Assembly (NCBI GenBank): GCA_017464745.1
Contig: JAFTYJ010000002.1
Location: 1 to 36,420, forward strand
Length of the DNA: 36,420 nt
Source: Rikenellaceae bacterium
Lineage (GTDB): Bacteria; Bacteroidota; Bacteroidia; Bacteroidales; Rikenellaceae
Direction of reading: 5' to 3'
In this document: in pieces, positions 17,740-26,102 of the stretch
Layout of the letters: every line of letters starts with the position of its first letter
Numbering within the stretch: the first letter of the stretch is position 1
Program-made: the position numbers and the translations under genes
The notes under the pieces: generated by a model
Told to the model about the DNA's origin: nothing
The model's database searches: none
Seen by the model: the letters and a program-made list of their open reading frames with translations, nothing else

Positions 17740-18900
17740 TTACTCAATCTCGTCGGAGTAAACCGCACCGGGCAGGTCGTGAAGGTTATAGTTCGAGGCC
17801 ATAGACATACCATAGGCACCGGCCGATTTGATGGTCAGCAGGTCGCCACGACGGCTGGTCGGCATTGTAACGTTGCTATCGAACACATCAGTAGACTCGC
17901 ACGCGGTACCCACGATAGTATATTTCTCGGTGGTATCGGTATCGGCCGTAATATTCTCGATATTGTGATAAGAGCCATAAAGCATCGGACGGATAAGTTC
18001 GGTCATACTTGCATCGATAATAAGCAGTTTACGACCCGTAGCGGTGGTTTTGTTGAACATCACGGTCGAAATCAACTCGCCACACTCGCCCACAATCGAA
18101 CGGCCAAACTCAAAGTGTACCTCTTTGCCATCAACCTCCAAGTGGTTGTGAACAATCGAGAATACCGATGCAAAGTTGGGAATAGGCTCATTCTCGGGCA
18201 CATCGTAGTTGATACCAAGACCACCTCCCACGTCCACAAAGCGGAATTTGTAGCCCATACGTTCGAGGCGGGCAACAATCACATTCACCTTGTTACACAT
18301 ATTCTCGAAGACGTGCAATTCACGAATTTGCGAGCCGATGTGCAGGTGCAGACCAATAATATTCAGGTTACGCAGAGCCTGAATTTTGGGGGTTTCGGCA
18401 ATAATCTCCTCATACGAAATTCCGAATTTACTATCGGCCTGACCCGTATCGATACAACGGTTGGTTTTGGGGTCAATATCGGGGTTTACACGCAGAGCCA
18501 CGTCGGTTCGAACACCCATCTCACACGAGATTTGGTTTACAACCTCCAACTCCTCGATAGACTCGCAGTTGATAGCCATAATACCCTGCTCGATTGCATA
18601 GCGAATCTCTTTGTCGCGTTTACCTACGCCTGCATAGACAATGGTTTTGGGGTCGAAGCCCATTTCAATGGCTTTGCGCACCTCGTTACCACTCGCGCAG
18701 TCGATACCCAAGCCATACTCGCGGATAATGCTCAATATCTTGGAATCGTAGTTGGCTTTGATTGCATAGTGCACTTTGTAGCCGTGTTGGCGCGCAGCCG
18801 ACGAAACACTTTCGAGGGTTTGGCGCAACAGGGCTATATCATAAAGGTAGAAGGGAGTTTCGTATTTTTTGAGTTTCTCACCAAGTTGTCTACTTAACAT
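17740..18900 (-). CDS. lysA: Diaminopimelate decarboxylase
   Basis: A 386-residue fold-type III PLP enzyme converting meso-diaminopimelate to lysine, the last step of the DAP pathway. The PLP lysine is K48 in HYAIKAN; the glycine loop DVGGGLGINYDVP and the phosphate-binding EFGRSIVGECG follow (Pro of the usual EPGR is Phe here), and GTACESTDVF near the C-terminus gives the partner-subunit Cys/Glu of the active site. Related decarboxylases act on ornithine or carboxynorspermidine, but the CESTD motif and length favour LysA. It has its own promoter at 18953-18984. Confidence 0.92.
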   Translation of the reverse strand: MLSRQLGEKLKKYETPFYLYDIALLRQTLESVSSAARQHGYKVHYAIKANYDSKILSIIREYGLGIDCASGNEVRKAIEMGFDPKTIVYAGVGKRDKEIRYAIEQGIMAINCESIEELEVVNQISCEMGVRTDVALRVNPDIDPKTNRCIDTGQADSKFGISYEEIIAETPKIQALRNLNIIGLHLHIGSQIRELHVFENMCNKVNVIVARLERMGYKFRFVDVGGGLGINYDVPENEPIPNFASVFSIVHNHLEVDGKEVHFEFGRSIVGECGELISTVMFNKTTATGRKLLIIDASMTELIRPMLYGSYHNIENITADTDTTEKYTIVGTACESTDVFDSNVTMPTSRRGDLLTIKSAGAYGMSMASNYNLHDLPGAVYSDEIE

Positions 18901-18952
18901 ATCTGTATTGGTTTAATATTATAGTTTGGGATATTTTTCTGTTTTTCCACCG

Positions 18953-18984
18953 CAAATATACATCGGCAAATGTTGAAAAACAAA
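18953..18984 (-). promoter_or_regulatory. Promoter of lysA
   Basis: Minus strand TTTG (18981-18984), 20-nt spacer, TATATTTG (18953-18960): both boxes match the Bacteroides consensus. It lies about 52 nt upstream of the lysA ATG. Confidence 0.65.
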
Positions 18985-19156
18985 CATTTTGTAAATTTTA
19001 TTACTTAATCACCATAAAAATCACAAAGGCCACCACCTTATTGGTAGCAGTCCTTGATGATGTGTTCATTCCTAGTATCTAAGGCAATATGAAGGTTTGG
19101 GAAAGTTTACACTCTATGCATTCCTCTTTGTAGCCCCGTCCCTCTGCTTGCCACGC
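18985..19156. other. Unassigned 172-nt spacer with imperfect hairpin
   Basis: The space between the end of the ftsB-like gene and the lysA promoter holds no convincing reading frame. Around 19026-19056 an imperfect hairpin can form: AAGG pairs with CCTT outside, and GC-ACCA with TGGT-GC inside. No T-run follows, so it is not an obvious terminator. It may be a small RNA, the 3' leader-out of the hpt-queE-ftsB transcript, or a remnant. Confidence 0.3.
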
Positions 19157-19453
19157 CTATTTTCGGATTATATAAATCTCCTCGTTATCGGCGTGCATAT
19201 GGTACTTTTCGCGCGCATATCGTTCGAGGTATTCGGGCGACGAGAGGTTAAGTATCAGCAGACTATCTTCGCGGATGCGCTCCTCGTAATAATTCACACG
19301 TTCGCGCAACTCGGCATTCTCGTATTGCAGACGCGCCATAGTCACCAATTCGCGGCCGATAGCAATGAGTGCCACAACAACTGACAGCACACTCAACACT
19401 TTGGTGCGCAACGACAAAGCGCTCCATCGTTCTCGGATATTCAGATTTAACAT
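19157..19453 (-). CDS. FtsB/DivIC-type septum formation initiator
   Basis: A 98-residue bitopic protein: short basic N-terminus, one membrane helix (about 17-34, TKVLSVLSVVVALIAIG), then a coiled coil (about 37-65, RLQYENAELRERVNYYEERI) and a small C-terminal part with the motif SPEYLERYAREKYHM, which is the FtsB/DivIC signature. In other bacteria it forms a complex with FtsL and FtsQ/DivIB that activates septal cell-wall synthesis. It is the last gene of the hpt-queE cluster (16 nt after queE). Confidence 0.88.
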   Translation of the reverse strand: MLNLNIRERWSALSLRTKVLSVLSVVVALIAIGRELVTMARLQYENAELRERVNYYEERIREDSLLILNLSSPEYLERYAREKYHMHADNEEIYIIRK

Positions 19454-19468
19454 ATCGCGCGGAAAAGT

Positions 19469-20092
19469 TTAGGGAATCTGCATATACTTGTGAGTCTGAA
19501 TCGACACCTTCCACTTGGGATTAGCCTTAGCATACTCAACAATAGCCTCAATCACATTCGCAAAGCGACTCCACTCGGGTTGGAGGTACAAGCGGCACTT
19601 CGCACCAACTTTGGCAGCACAACTCTCGGCCCACTCCAAATCCTCGGGTTTCTCGATAATGACCTTCAATTCGTCGGCTCGGTCAAAAGCCTCGTCCAGC
19701 GGCGGCATTTGGCGTTTGGGCGACAAGCACACCCAATCGAACTCACCACTCCACGGATGCGAGCCCGAAGTTTCGAGAAATATTTCGAGCCCCTGCTCGT
19801 GCAGACGGCCTGTGAGATAGTCCAACGGATAGAGCAACGGCTCACCACCCGTAATCACAATCGAACGTGCAGGATGCGACGCGGCTCTCTCAACAATAAG
19901 GTCGGCAGCGGTCAGCGGGTGAGCAGCGGCATTCCAAGTATATTTGGCATCACACCAGCGGCAACCAACATCACATCCGCCCAAGCGGATAAAGTAGGCC
20001 GCAACTCCCGTGTGGTAGCCCTCTCCCTGCAATGTATAGAATTCCTCGACGAGCGGCAACAGTCGTCCGTCTTTATAATCGGGTTTACTCAT
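19469..20092 (-). CDS. queE: 7-carboxy-7-deazaguanine synthase
   Basis: A 207-residue radical-SAM enzyme that makes the deazapurine ring on the way to queuosine. The [4Fe-4S] triad is the CxxxCxxC pattern C40, C44, C47 (GGCDVGCRWCDAK), and the SAM-binding TGGEPLLYP is at 81-89. QueE usually keeps the substrate-binding start EFYTLQGEGYHTG, present here. The first 8 nt overlap the end of hpt, pointing to coupled translation; no other queuosine gene is in the window. Confidence 0.93.
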   Translation of the reverse strand: MSKPDYKDGRLLPLVEEFYTLQGEGYHTGVAAYFIRLGGCDVGCRWCDAKYTWNAAAHPLTAADLIVERAASHPARSIVITGGEPLLYPLDYLTGRLHEQGLEIFLETSGSHPWSGEFDWVCLSPKRQMPPLDEAFDRADELKVIIEKPEDLEWAESCAAKVGAKCRLYLQPEWSRFANVIEAIVEYAKANPKWKVSIQTHKYMQIP

Positions 20093-20645
20093 CTACAATA
20101 ACGTAAATATCTTTGAGGTTACGACCCAACTGGTCATAATCGAGACCATAACCCACAATAAACTCATTGCCGATATTCATCACGGGGTATTTGATTTCGT
20201 AATCGCGGCTATACGAATCGGGTTTGAAGAACATTGTAGCCACAGCAGCACTTGCAACGCCCTCGGCAGCAAGCAGTTTCATCATATGCTCAATACTTCC
20301 GCCCGTATCGACAATATCCTCAACAACAACCACGTGGCGACCCTTGATACTGCCGTTCAGGCCAATAAGTTCGCACACCTTGCCCGTACTGCTGGCACCA
20401 TCATATGAGGACATCTTGATAAACTGCACCTCACATCCGAAGTCAAGTTTCTTCAACAAATCTGCCATAAACATAAACGAGCCATTGAGTACTCCCAACA
20501 TAATGGGTGGCGTGTCACAATCGGCATAGTCGCGGTTGATTCGCTCGGCCACTTTCTGGATGTGTCGGTCCAACTCTTCGTAGAGAATCATCACCTCGAA
20601 GGTTTTATCGTACAGAGTTACACGTTTCTTTGCGGGTGTTTCCAT
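20085..20645 (-). CDS. hpt: Hypoxanthine phosphoribosyltransferase
   Basis: A 186-residue purine-salvage enzyme making IMP (and often GMP) from the free base and PRPP. The PRPP-binding motif VVVVEDIVDTGGS ends at residue 117, the flexible loop region MSSYDGASSTGKV precedes it, and MFFKPDSYSRDYEIKYPV carries the base-recognition Lys. It is divergent from purE, so salvage and de novo purine genes face each other over a 105-nt region. queE overlaps its end by 8 nt. Confidence 0.93.
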   Translation of the reverse strand: METPAKKRVTLYDKTFEVMILYEELDRHIQKVAERINRDYADCDTPPIMLGVLNGSFMFMADLLKKLDFGCEVQFIKMSSYDGASSTGKVCELIGLNGSIKGRHVVVVEDIVDTGGSIEHMMKLLAAEGVASAAVATMFFKPDSYSRDYEIKYPVMNIGNEFIVGYGLDYDQLGRNLKDIYVIVDE

Positions 20646-20684
20646 AATTATTGTATCGGCTATTCGTCAATTCATCAAAAAGAA

Positions 20685-20702
20685 TTAACTTTGCGAAGTT
20701 AA
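20685..20702 (+). promoter_or_regulatory. purE promoter -7 box inside a palindrome, in the hpt-purE divergent region
   Basis: TAACTTTG (20686-20693) is a perfect plus-strand -7 box, 57 nt before the purE ATG. No good -33 box is seen. The box lies within a perfect inverted repeat, TTAACTT (20685-20691) and AAGTTAA (20696-20702), with a 4-nt centre. The other strand then reads TAACTTCG, one base off a -7 box. The palindrome could be an operator for both genes or simply two overlapping divergent promoters. Confidence 0.5.
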
Positions 20703-20750
20703 TAATTATAGTTCAATTAGAAAAATTTTTAACCAAAATAGTCCAAAATT

Positions 20751-21263
20751 ATGAAAGCACGAGTAACTGTTATTATGGGAAGCACCTCGGATTTGAAGGT
20801 AATGCAGGGAGCCTGCGAACTGCTCGATTCGATGGAGGTACCCTACGAGGTGTTGGCTCTGTCGGCCCACCGTACCCCCGACCGTGTGGCAGAGTTTGCA
20901 GCCACCGCAGCCGAGCGAGGTATCGAAGTAATCATTGCAGGTGCAGGAGGTGCAGCACACCTGCCGGGCGTTATTGCCGCCTCGACTCCCCTGCCCGTAA
21001 TCGGAGTACCCATCCGTTCGTCGAACTCGATTGAGGGTTTGGACAGCATTTTGTCGATTCTGCAAATGCCTTCGGGTATTCCCGTGGCTACCGTGGCTCT
21101 GGACGGAGCACGCAATGCGGCGATTCTTGCTTGTCAGATTATGGCCAACGGCGATGCCACTCTGCGCGAAAAGATTGTTAAATTCAAAGCAGACCTGGCA
21201 GCCAAAATCGACAAAGCCAACGACGAGTTGTGCAAGGTCGAAATGCCGATGAAGGTAAACTAA
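20751..21263 (+). CDS. purE: N5-carboxyaminoimidazole ribonucleotide mutase (PurE, class I)
   Basis: A 170-residue enzyme of de novo purine synthesis that moves the carboxyl group from N5-CAIR to CAIR. The substrate-binding GSTSDLKVM (10-18) and SAHRTPD with the catalytic H40 are intact, as is the AGGAAHLPGVIA loop and GVPI. Class I enzymes work with PurK, which is not in the window. The zupT-like gene starts 21 nt after its stop, so they probably share a transcript. Confidence 0.94.
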   Translation: MKARVTVIMGSTSDLKVMQGACELLDSMEVPYEVLALSAHRTPDRVAEFAATAAERGIEVIIAGAGGAAHLPGVIAASTPLPVIGVPIRSSNSIEGLDSILSILQMPSGIPVATVALDGARNAAILACQIMANGDATLREKIVKFKADLAAKIDKANDELCKVEMPMKVN

Positions 21264-21284
21264 CAAATCATCACGTAATCAACT

Positions 21285-22085
21285 ATGACTTCGGCGATTA
21301 TATACGCATTTGTGCTGTCGCTGCTGGCAGGTATGGCCACGGGCGTAGGTAGTCTTATCGCACTGCTGACACGCTCGACCAACCGACGTGCCATATCGTT
21401 TGCATTGGGCTTGTCGGCGGGAGTGATGCTTTTTGTGTCGTTTTGCGAGATGTTTGCCGATGCCCAAGAGTCGCTCACGCTCCAATTCGGCGAAAAGTCG
21501 GGCACAACCTATGCCGTATTGGCGATGTTCGGAGGACTGCTGTTGGCGATGATTATCGACCGACTCGTTCCCGAGGTTGAGAACCCCCACGAGATGCACT
21601 CGGTCGAGGAGTTAAACGACAAAAACAACCACCACCGACTGCAACGTATGGGCCTGGTTACGGCGTTGGCTATCGCCATTCACAACTTCCCCGAGGGTAT
21701 CGCAACATTTATGGCCGCCTTCGAGTCCGCTTCGACAGGTTTGGCGGTGGCCGTAGCGGTGGCAATCCACAATATCCCCGAGGGTGTGGCTGTGTCGGTA
21801 CCCATCTATGCCGCAACAGGCAGTCGAAGCAAAGCCTTCTGGTACTCGTTTGCGTCGGGATTGGCCGAGCCTCTGGGTGCTTTGGTTGGTTTTGCCGTAT
21901 TGATGCCGTTTATGTCGGAACTCACAATGAGTTTGGTATTGGCGGCGGTGTCGGGTATTATGATTTATATCTCGTTGGACGAGTTGCTGCCTGCCGCACG
22001 CGAATATGGCGAAAACCACATCGAGATGTATGGTCTTATAATAGGTATGGCGATTATGGCGCTGAGTATTATACTGATGATGTAG
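21285..22085 (+). CDS. zupT: ZIP-family metal transporter (ZupT-like)
   Basis: A 266-residue inner-membrane protein with about eight hydrophobic segments. The two metal-binding motifs of the ZIP transport core are present: HNFPEG (133-138) and HNIPEG (162-167). A His-containing cytoplasmic loop (residues 101-120, with NHH at 115-117) is typical. ZupT imports zinc and other divalent metals. It follows purE by 21 nt and is ended by the hairpin at 22106-22139. Metal preference cannot be told from sequence. Confidence 0.92.
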   Translation: MTSAIIYAFVLSLLAGMATGVGSLIALLTRSTNRRAISFALGLSAGVMLFVSFCEMFADAQESLTLQFGEKSGTTYAVLAMFGGLLLAMIIDRLVPEVENPHEMHSVEELNDKNNHHRLQRMGLVTALAIAIHNFPEGIATFMAAFESASTGLAVAVAVAIHNIPEGVAVSVPIYAATGSRSKAFWYSFASGLAEPLGALVGFAVLMPFMSELTMSLVLAAVSGIMIYISLDELLPAAREYGENHIEMYGLIIGMAIMALSIILMM

Positions 22086-22105
22086 TCCCGAGTCATTAAA
22101 ACAAG

Positions 22106-22139
22106 CCGAGGGGGTCCAATCAATGTTGGACCCCCTCGG
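22106..22139. terminator. Bidirectional terminator between zupT and addA
   Basis: A perfect 14-bp stem (CCGAGGGGGTCCAA / TTGGACCCCCTCGG) with a 6-nt loop, followed by TTGCTTTT on plus. It lies 20 nt after the zupT stop and 18 nt beyond the addA stop on the other strand. Confidence 0.9.
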
Positions 22140-22157
22140 TTGCTTTTGGTGGTTATA

Positions 22158-25100
22158 TTAGAACGGTACCACTTCGCCCAAGGCTACATACCACAAATAG
22201 CCTTCAACTTCGGCATAGCCCATATCGCGCAACAGATTCATATAGCGTTCAATCTGGGTGTCATACGACGAATCTTTATGTCGGCCGAACTTGTAGTCCA
22301 CAACCACAGCACGGTTACCGCAAATCATCACACGGTCGGGTCGGCGAACACGCTTCTTCTTGCGTTCAGGCTCATAGTCCTTGGGTAACAGAATATCGCC
22401 CTCGGCACGCACCACCTGCCACTTCTCGGAGAACCAATCGGCAACCATAGGATTCTCGAACGCGCGGGCAATCTGAGCCTGCAATGTGTTGCTCTCGTCA
22501 CTCGAAATCACAGCATCGACCTCCAAACGACGAACACCCTCAACAACCTCGGCACGAGAGCGTGCATCTTGGAATACGCGGTGCATCAGCACACCCATAT
22601 CGCGTGGCGACAGCGACAAAGCCCCCTCCTCGGTGTAGCGTTCGCTCGGAAATTTGAGTTTGATTTTGGCCGATACGGGATGGGTGGGGTAACTATCAAG
22701 GTGGATGGTTGTAGACGATGATTCGTCGGAATGTTTGGCCTGAGTGGGCAAACCATAGTCCACAGCCAACAGGCCGTCATTGAGGGTAGTACAAGAGTAA
22801 TCCCCCATATCGGCGAGTTGTTGCAACGACCCCACAGCCGCCATAATCATCTTGCCCACGCCACGCGGTTTGGCCGGCAACATAACGTGCAGTTCGCACT
22901 TGGCACGGGTCACAGCCACATACAATATATTGAGCGAGTCAATAGCCTGCATAACCACCTCATTGTAGTAGTCGGGGGCAAATTCGGTGTCGGCCGAGGC
23001 ACTATTCAGAGTCACGGGATAGGCTCCCTCGCCACCGGCCACGCTACTACGCAGCCACATCATATCACCTCCGCCTGAATACTCCCAATCGGCATAGGGA
23101 ATAAGCACAGCCTTATACTCCAAGCCCTTGGATTTGTGTACTGTAATGATGGTTATGGCCGAAGTTCCGCTCGGCATAACCAGCGACTCCTTACAACCGT
23201 TCTCCTCCCACCACTGCACAAACAGCGGAATATCGGCAATGCGACCCGACGAGAACGACAGAATCTGTTGGTGCAGTGCCTGCACGTAGGACAACGCCTC
23301 GGAGTTGCGGTCAAGTTGCCAACGAATCAGAATATTCTCAAAAGCCTCTTCGGGAGATTTGCGACCCACCACGCTCATAAATTCGCGCTCATCGTCGGTC
23401 AAGGGCGCATCGGCAGCACGTCCGAGGGTACGATTAAACATTGCCGCCGAGATTGTGTCGTCGGGGTTTTGCGACAATTTCAGGCAGGCCACAACAAACT
23501 GCACAACGCTTGACGAATCCACCCTCAACGCCTCGCCCGTCACAATATCGAAACAGAATCGCGGGTCGGTGTTTTGGCGTTTGGCTTCGAGCAACATCTC
23601 GGCCACACGATAGCCGTCGTTATTAGAGCGCACAAGAATTGCAATATCCTCGGGACGATAGCCACGAAGTTGCAGGTCCTTCAATCGTTCGACAATGGGA
23701 GGAACGCCATCATCCGTAGTATCGTATGAGCGTATGGTAGCGTAGCCTTCGGGGACTTGTTTGTTGGGTTCTTGGGCAAAGGGGGTGTAGGCCTGTTCAA
23801 TCATCGAGCCGAGTTGTCGGCAGAGGCTTTCGGTAATTTGGCCTGCATCGACGGCTTTGGTGAGGGTTGTGCGCACGGAGTCGGCCATAGCACGAATCAC
23901 AGCACCCGTAAAAGCGTTGTTGAACTCCACCACTCGACGGAAACTTCGATAGTTCTTCTCCAACGGCTCGAAGTCGATACTATCGGGTGCTATACGGCGG
24001 AAGTGGTCGGCAACATCGTTAGCCAGAATACGCCAATCGCCACCACGCCAACGATAAATCGACTGTTTGACATCGCCCACCAACAACACGGGTTGCGACT
24101 CACTGCGCGAAACGGCCTCGGCAACCAACGGCAAAAAGTTGTTCCATTGGGTACGCGAAGTGTCTTGAAACTCGTCAATCATATAGTAGTCATACCAACT
24201 ACCCACACGCTCATAGATAAACGGCGCATCGGAGTCGGCAATAAGTCCTGCAATAAGACGCGACGTTTTGGAGATAGGCAGAATATTTTGATCTTGGCAT
24301 ATTGTGTCAAGGCTTTTGCGCAGGTCGGCCAGCAACACAAACTCATCGAAACGACGAAGAACAATTTCGAGTGTAGTCAGCGTACGCATACCCTCTCGAA
24401 GAGCCACAATCAGAGGATTAACCCGACCATAAACGGAGGGTACATCGCCTCGGCGAGGTGAGGTTTTGTTGGGCCAGCCATCGGGATTGTCAATCGCCGA
24501 GAGCACAGTTTTGTTGAGTTGCGGCAGAGTGCCTTGGGGCGAAGTCCAATTCGGAAGGTAGGCCACAAAACTGCGTGACTTACCGGCAAAGTCCTCACGC
24601 GAGAGTCCTGCGGATTCGATTATGTTAAGTGCATCGGTAGCAGCGTGTACCACTTCGGCACGCACAGAGTTACGGCGTTCACGAAGTTGGCGGCCCATTT
24701 CGGCCAACTGCTCCGACGAGTCGATATTGACTCCCGAAGCGTAGAAGTCGTCGCTGAAAAGTTGTTTACCCAATCGGGCAATATCTCCGCGCAGGTCCCA
24801 ATGGCGCGAGTTGTCGATACGTCCCTCAACAAAACCATCGACAGTATGTTCGAGCGAAGAGTTGTCGGCAATGCCTTCGATAAGGTTGTCGGTTGCTGTC
24901 GAGAGCAGGTCATCGGTACGAAGTTCGAGCGTATAGTTGAGTTCGACACCAAGTTCACGCATAAACGAGCGTACCACACGCTGAAAAAAGCGGTCAATGG
25001 TCATCACCGCAAAGTTGCTGTAATCGTGCAGTATTCGGCTACGCACCTCCAAGGCTCGTTGGCAGATACGCTCCTCCGAAAGACTTGGGTGGTCGCGCAA

Positions 25101-25319
25101 CAGGTCGGACAAAAAATCACTCTTCTCGCCACGAGCCAAGGTGTCAATCTCGTGAAGGATACGACGTTTCATCTCGTCGGTGGCCTTATTGGTGAAGGTC
25201 ACAGCCAAGATGTGTCGGTAACTCTCGGGGTTGAGAATTGTAGTTTCGACATATTTGTAGGCCAGGCGGTAGGTTTTACCTGAGCCCGCCGATGCGCTGA
25301 GTATCTTTATTTGTCCCAT
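22158..25319 (-). CDS. addA: AddA-like helicase-nuclease (UvrD family)
   Basis: A 1053-residue protein from the ATG at 25317-25319. It has a superfamily-1 helicase core with Walker A SASAGSGKT (K15), motif Ia AVTFTNKATDEM, Walker B DEFQDT, motif III LLVGDVKQSIYRWRGGD and motif VI LYVAVTRAK. The C-terminus is a PD-(D/E)XK nuclease (D1008 and K1010 in VVDYKFG, then QIERYM). AddAB resects double-strand breaks for recombination. An in-frame ATG 33 nt upstream is rejected as start because a perfect -7 box lies inside that extension. addB is on the opposite strand beyond a small gene. Confidence 0.9.
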   Translation of the reverse strand: MGQIKILSASAGSGKTYRLAYKYVETTILNPESYRHILAVTFTNKATDEMKRRILHEIDTLARGEKSDFLSDLLRDHPSLSEERICQRALEVRSRILHDYSNFAVMTIDRFFQRVVRSFMRELGVELNYTLELRTDDLLSTATDNLIEGIADNSSLEHTVDGFVEGRIDNSRHWDLRGDIARLGKQLFSDDFYASGVNIDSSEQLAEMGRQLRERRNSVRAEVVHAATDALNIIESAGLSREDFAGKSRSFVAYLPNWTSPQGTLPQLNKTVLSAIDNPDGWPNKTSPRRGDVPSVYGRVNPLIVALREGMRTLTTLEIVLRRFDEFVLLADLRKSLDTICQDQNILPISKTSRLIAGLIADSDAPFIYERVGSWYDYYMIDEFQDTSRTQWNNFLPLVAEAVSRSESQPVLLVGDVKQSIYRWRGGDWRILANDVADHFRRIAPDSIDFEPLEKNYRSFRRVVEFNNAFTGAVIRAMADSVRTTLTKAVDAGQITESLCRQLGSMIEQAYTPFAQEPNKQVPEGYATIRSYDTTDDGVPPIVERLKDLQLRGYRPEDIAILVRSNNDGYRVAEMLLEAKRQNTDPRFCFDIVTGEALRVDSSSVVQFVVACLKLSQNPDDTISAAMFNRTLGRAADAPLTDDEREFMSVVGRKSPEEAFENILIRWQLDRNSEALSYVQALHQQILSFSSGRIADIPLFVQWWEENGCKESLVMPSGTSAITIITVHKSKGLEYKAVLIPYADWEYSGGGDMMWLRSSVAGGEGAYPVTLNSASADTEFAPDYYNEVVMQAIDSLNILYVAVTRAKCELHVMLPAKPRGVGKMIMAAVGSLQQLADMGDYSCTTLNDGLLAVDYGLPTQAKHSDESSSTTIHLDSYPTHPVSAKIKLKFPSERYTEEGALSLSPRDMGVLMHRVFQDARSRAEVVEGVRRLEVDAVISSDESNTLQAQIARAFENPMVADWFSEKWQVVRAEGDILLPKDYEPERKKKRVRRPDRVMICGNRAVVVDYKFGRHKDSSYDTQIERYMNLLRDMGYAEVEGYLWYVALGEVVPF

Positions 25320-25324
25320 AAGGT

Positions 25325-25332
25325 CAAAGGTA
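25325..25332 (-). promoter_or_regulatory. -7 box of the addA promoter, nearly leaderless
   Basis: Minus strand TACCTTTG, a perfect TAnnTTTG, ends 5 nt before the addA ATG. A TTTG at 25355-25358 lies 22 nt upstream, slightly longer than usual spacing. If used, the transcript would begin at or next to the ATG. Confidence 0.5.
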
Positions 25333-25412
25333 CAAAAAAAGTGTGAGAACAATCCAAAGTTTCAAAAAAAATCACTACCTTGCAGGGTAATAAATCACTA
25401 TTGTACCGAACA

Positions 25413-26102
25413 ATGAAAAAACTTCTGTTTACACTCATAGCGTTGGCTGCATTTTCGGCCGCACACGCACAAGACGCAATCGACATCGACCAAATGGATG
25501 GTTTCCACTCAATCCGCATAACGGGCAACCTGAGTGTGGAGATTGTTGCCACACCCCACAACCCCGCAATGCACGTCGATTTGATGGGTAACGATGTAAA
25601 GCGCTTTGATTGGAGCATAAAGGATAGTGTGCTCAACATCTCGTTCAGCGTCAACTCCAAGAGCAATGCCACCAAACTTACCGTGTGGACCAACACCCCG
25701 ATTCGCGGAATGGTGGTGCGTCGAGCCGATGTTCAGTTGAACCTGTTGCGCCCTACCCTGCTGTGTGATGTGACCCTGCGCGAAGGTGCCCGCCTGACCG
25801 CAATGGTAGATTGTATGGACCTGCGATTGAGTATGTTCGGTCGTTCGGTTGCCGAGGTTTACGGTAAGGCCAAGTATCAGACCATCAAAGTGCGACGTAG
25901 CAGTGCTTTGGAGGCCAGCAAGGTTACGGGACAGAGTGTAGAGGTTGTGGCACAAGGCGGCTCGGAGGTATATGTCTATGCCTCGGAGCGCGCAATCCTC
26001 ACCTCGCGTAATCGTTCGTCGCTCTTCTACGACGGCAACCCTGCCATCATCCGAACTCACATCACAGCACCCTCAACAATCAACTCCATAGGCGCACGAT
26101 GA
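25413..26102 (+). CDS. Secreted DUF2807 (GIN-domain) protein
   Basis: A 229-residue protein with a signal peptide (MKKLLFTLIALAAFSAAHA, cut after residue 19) and a repetitive beta-rich body resembling the putative auto-transporter adhesin head GIN domain (DUF2807): FHSIRITGNLSVEIV, then short strands with few charged turns (RRADVQLNLLRPTLL, SEVYVYASERAILTSRN). The function of GIN proteins is unknown; they are common in Bacteroidota envelopes. The ATG at 25413 was chosen because it starts the signal peptide. Its last 4 nt overlap the addB start (ATGA). Confidence 0.75.
   Translation: MKKLLFTLIALAAFSAAHAQDAIDIDQMDGFHSIRITGNLSVEIVATPHNPAMHVDLMGNDVKRFDWSIKDSVLNISFSVNSKSNATKLTVWTNTPIRGMVVRRADVQLNLLRPTLLCDVTLREGARLTAMVDCMDLRLSMFGRSVAEVYGKAKYQTIKVRRSSALEASKVTGQSVEVVAQGGSEVYVYASERAILTSRNRSSLFYDGNPAIIRTHITAPSTINSIGAR

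Noticed and set aside
18985..19156. Possible tRNA or known structured RNA
   Set aside because: No cloverleaf, anticodon arm or acceptor end could be drawn; only an imperfect hairpin is present.
25320..25352. Upstream ATG of addA (11 extra residues)
   Set aside because: The extra part contains a perfect -7 box and lacks family resemblance, whereas Walker A lies at the usual distance from the ATG at 25319.
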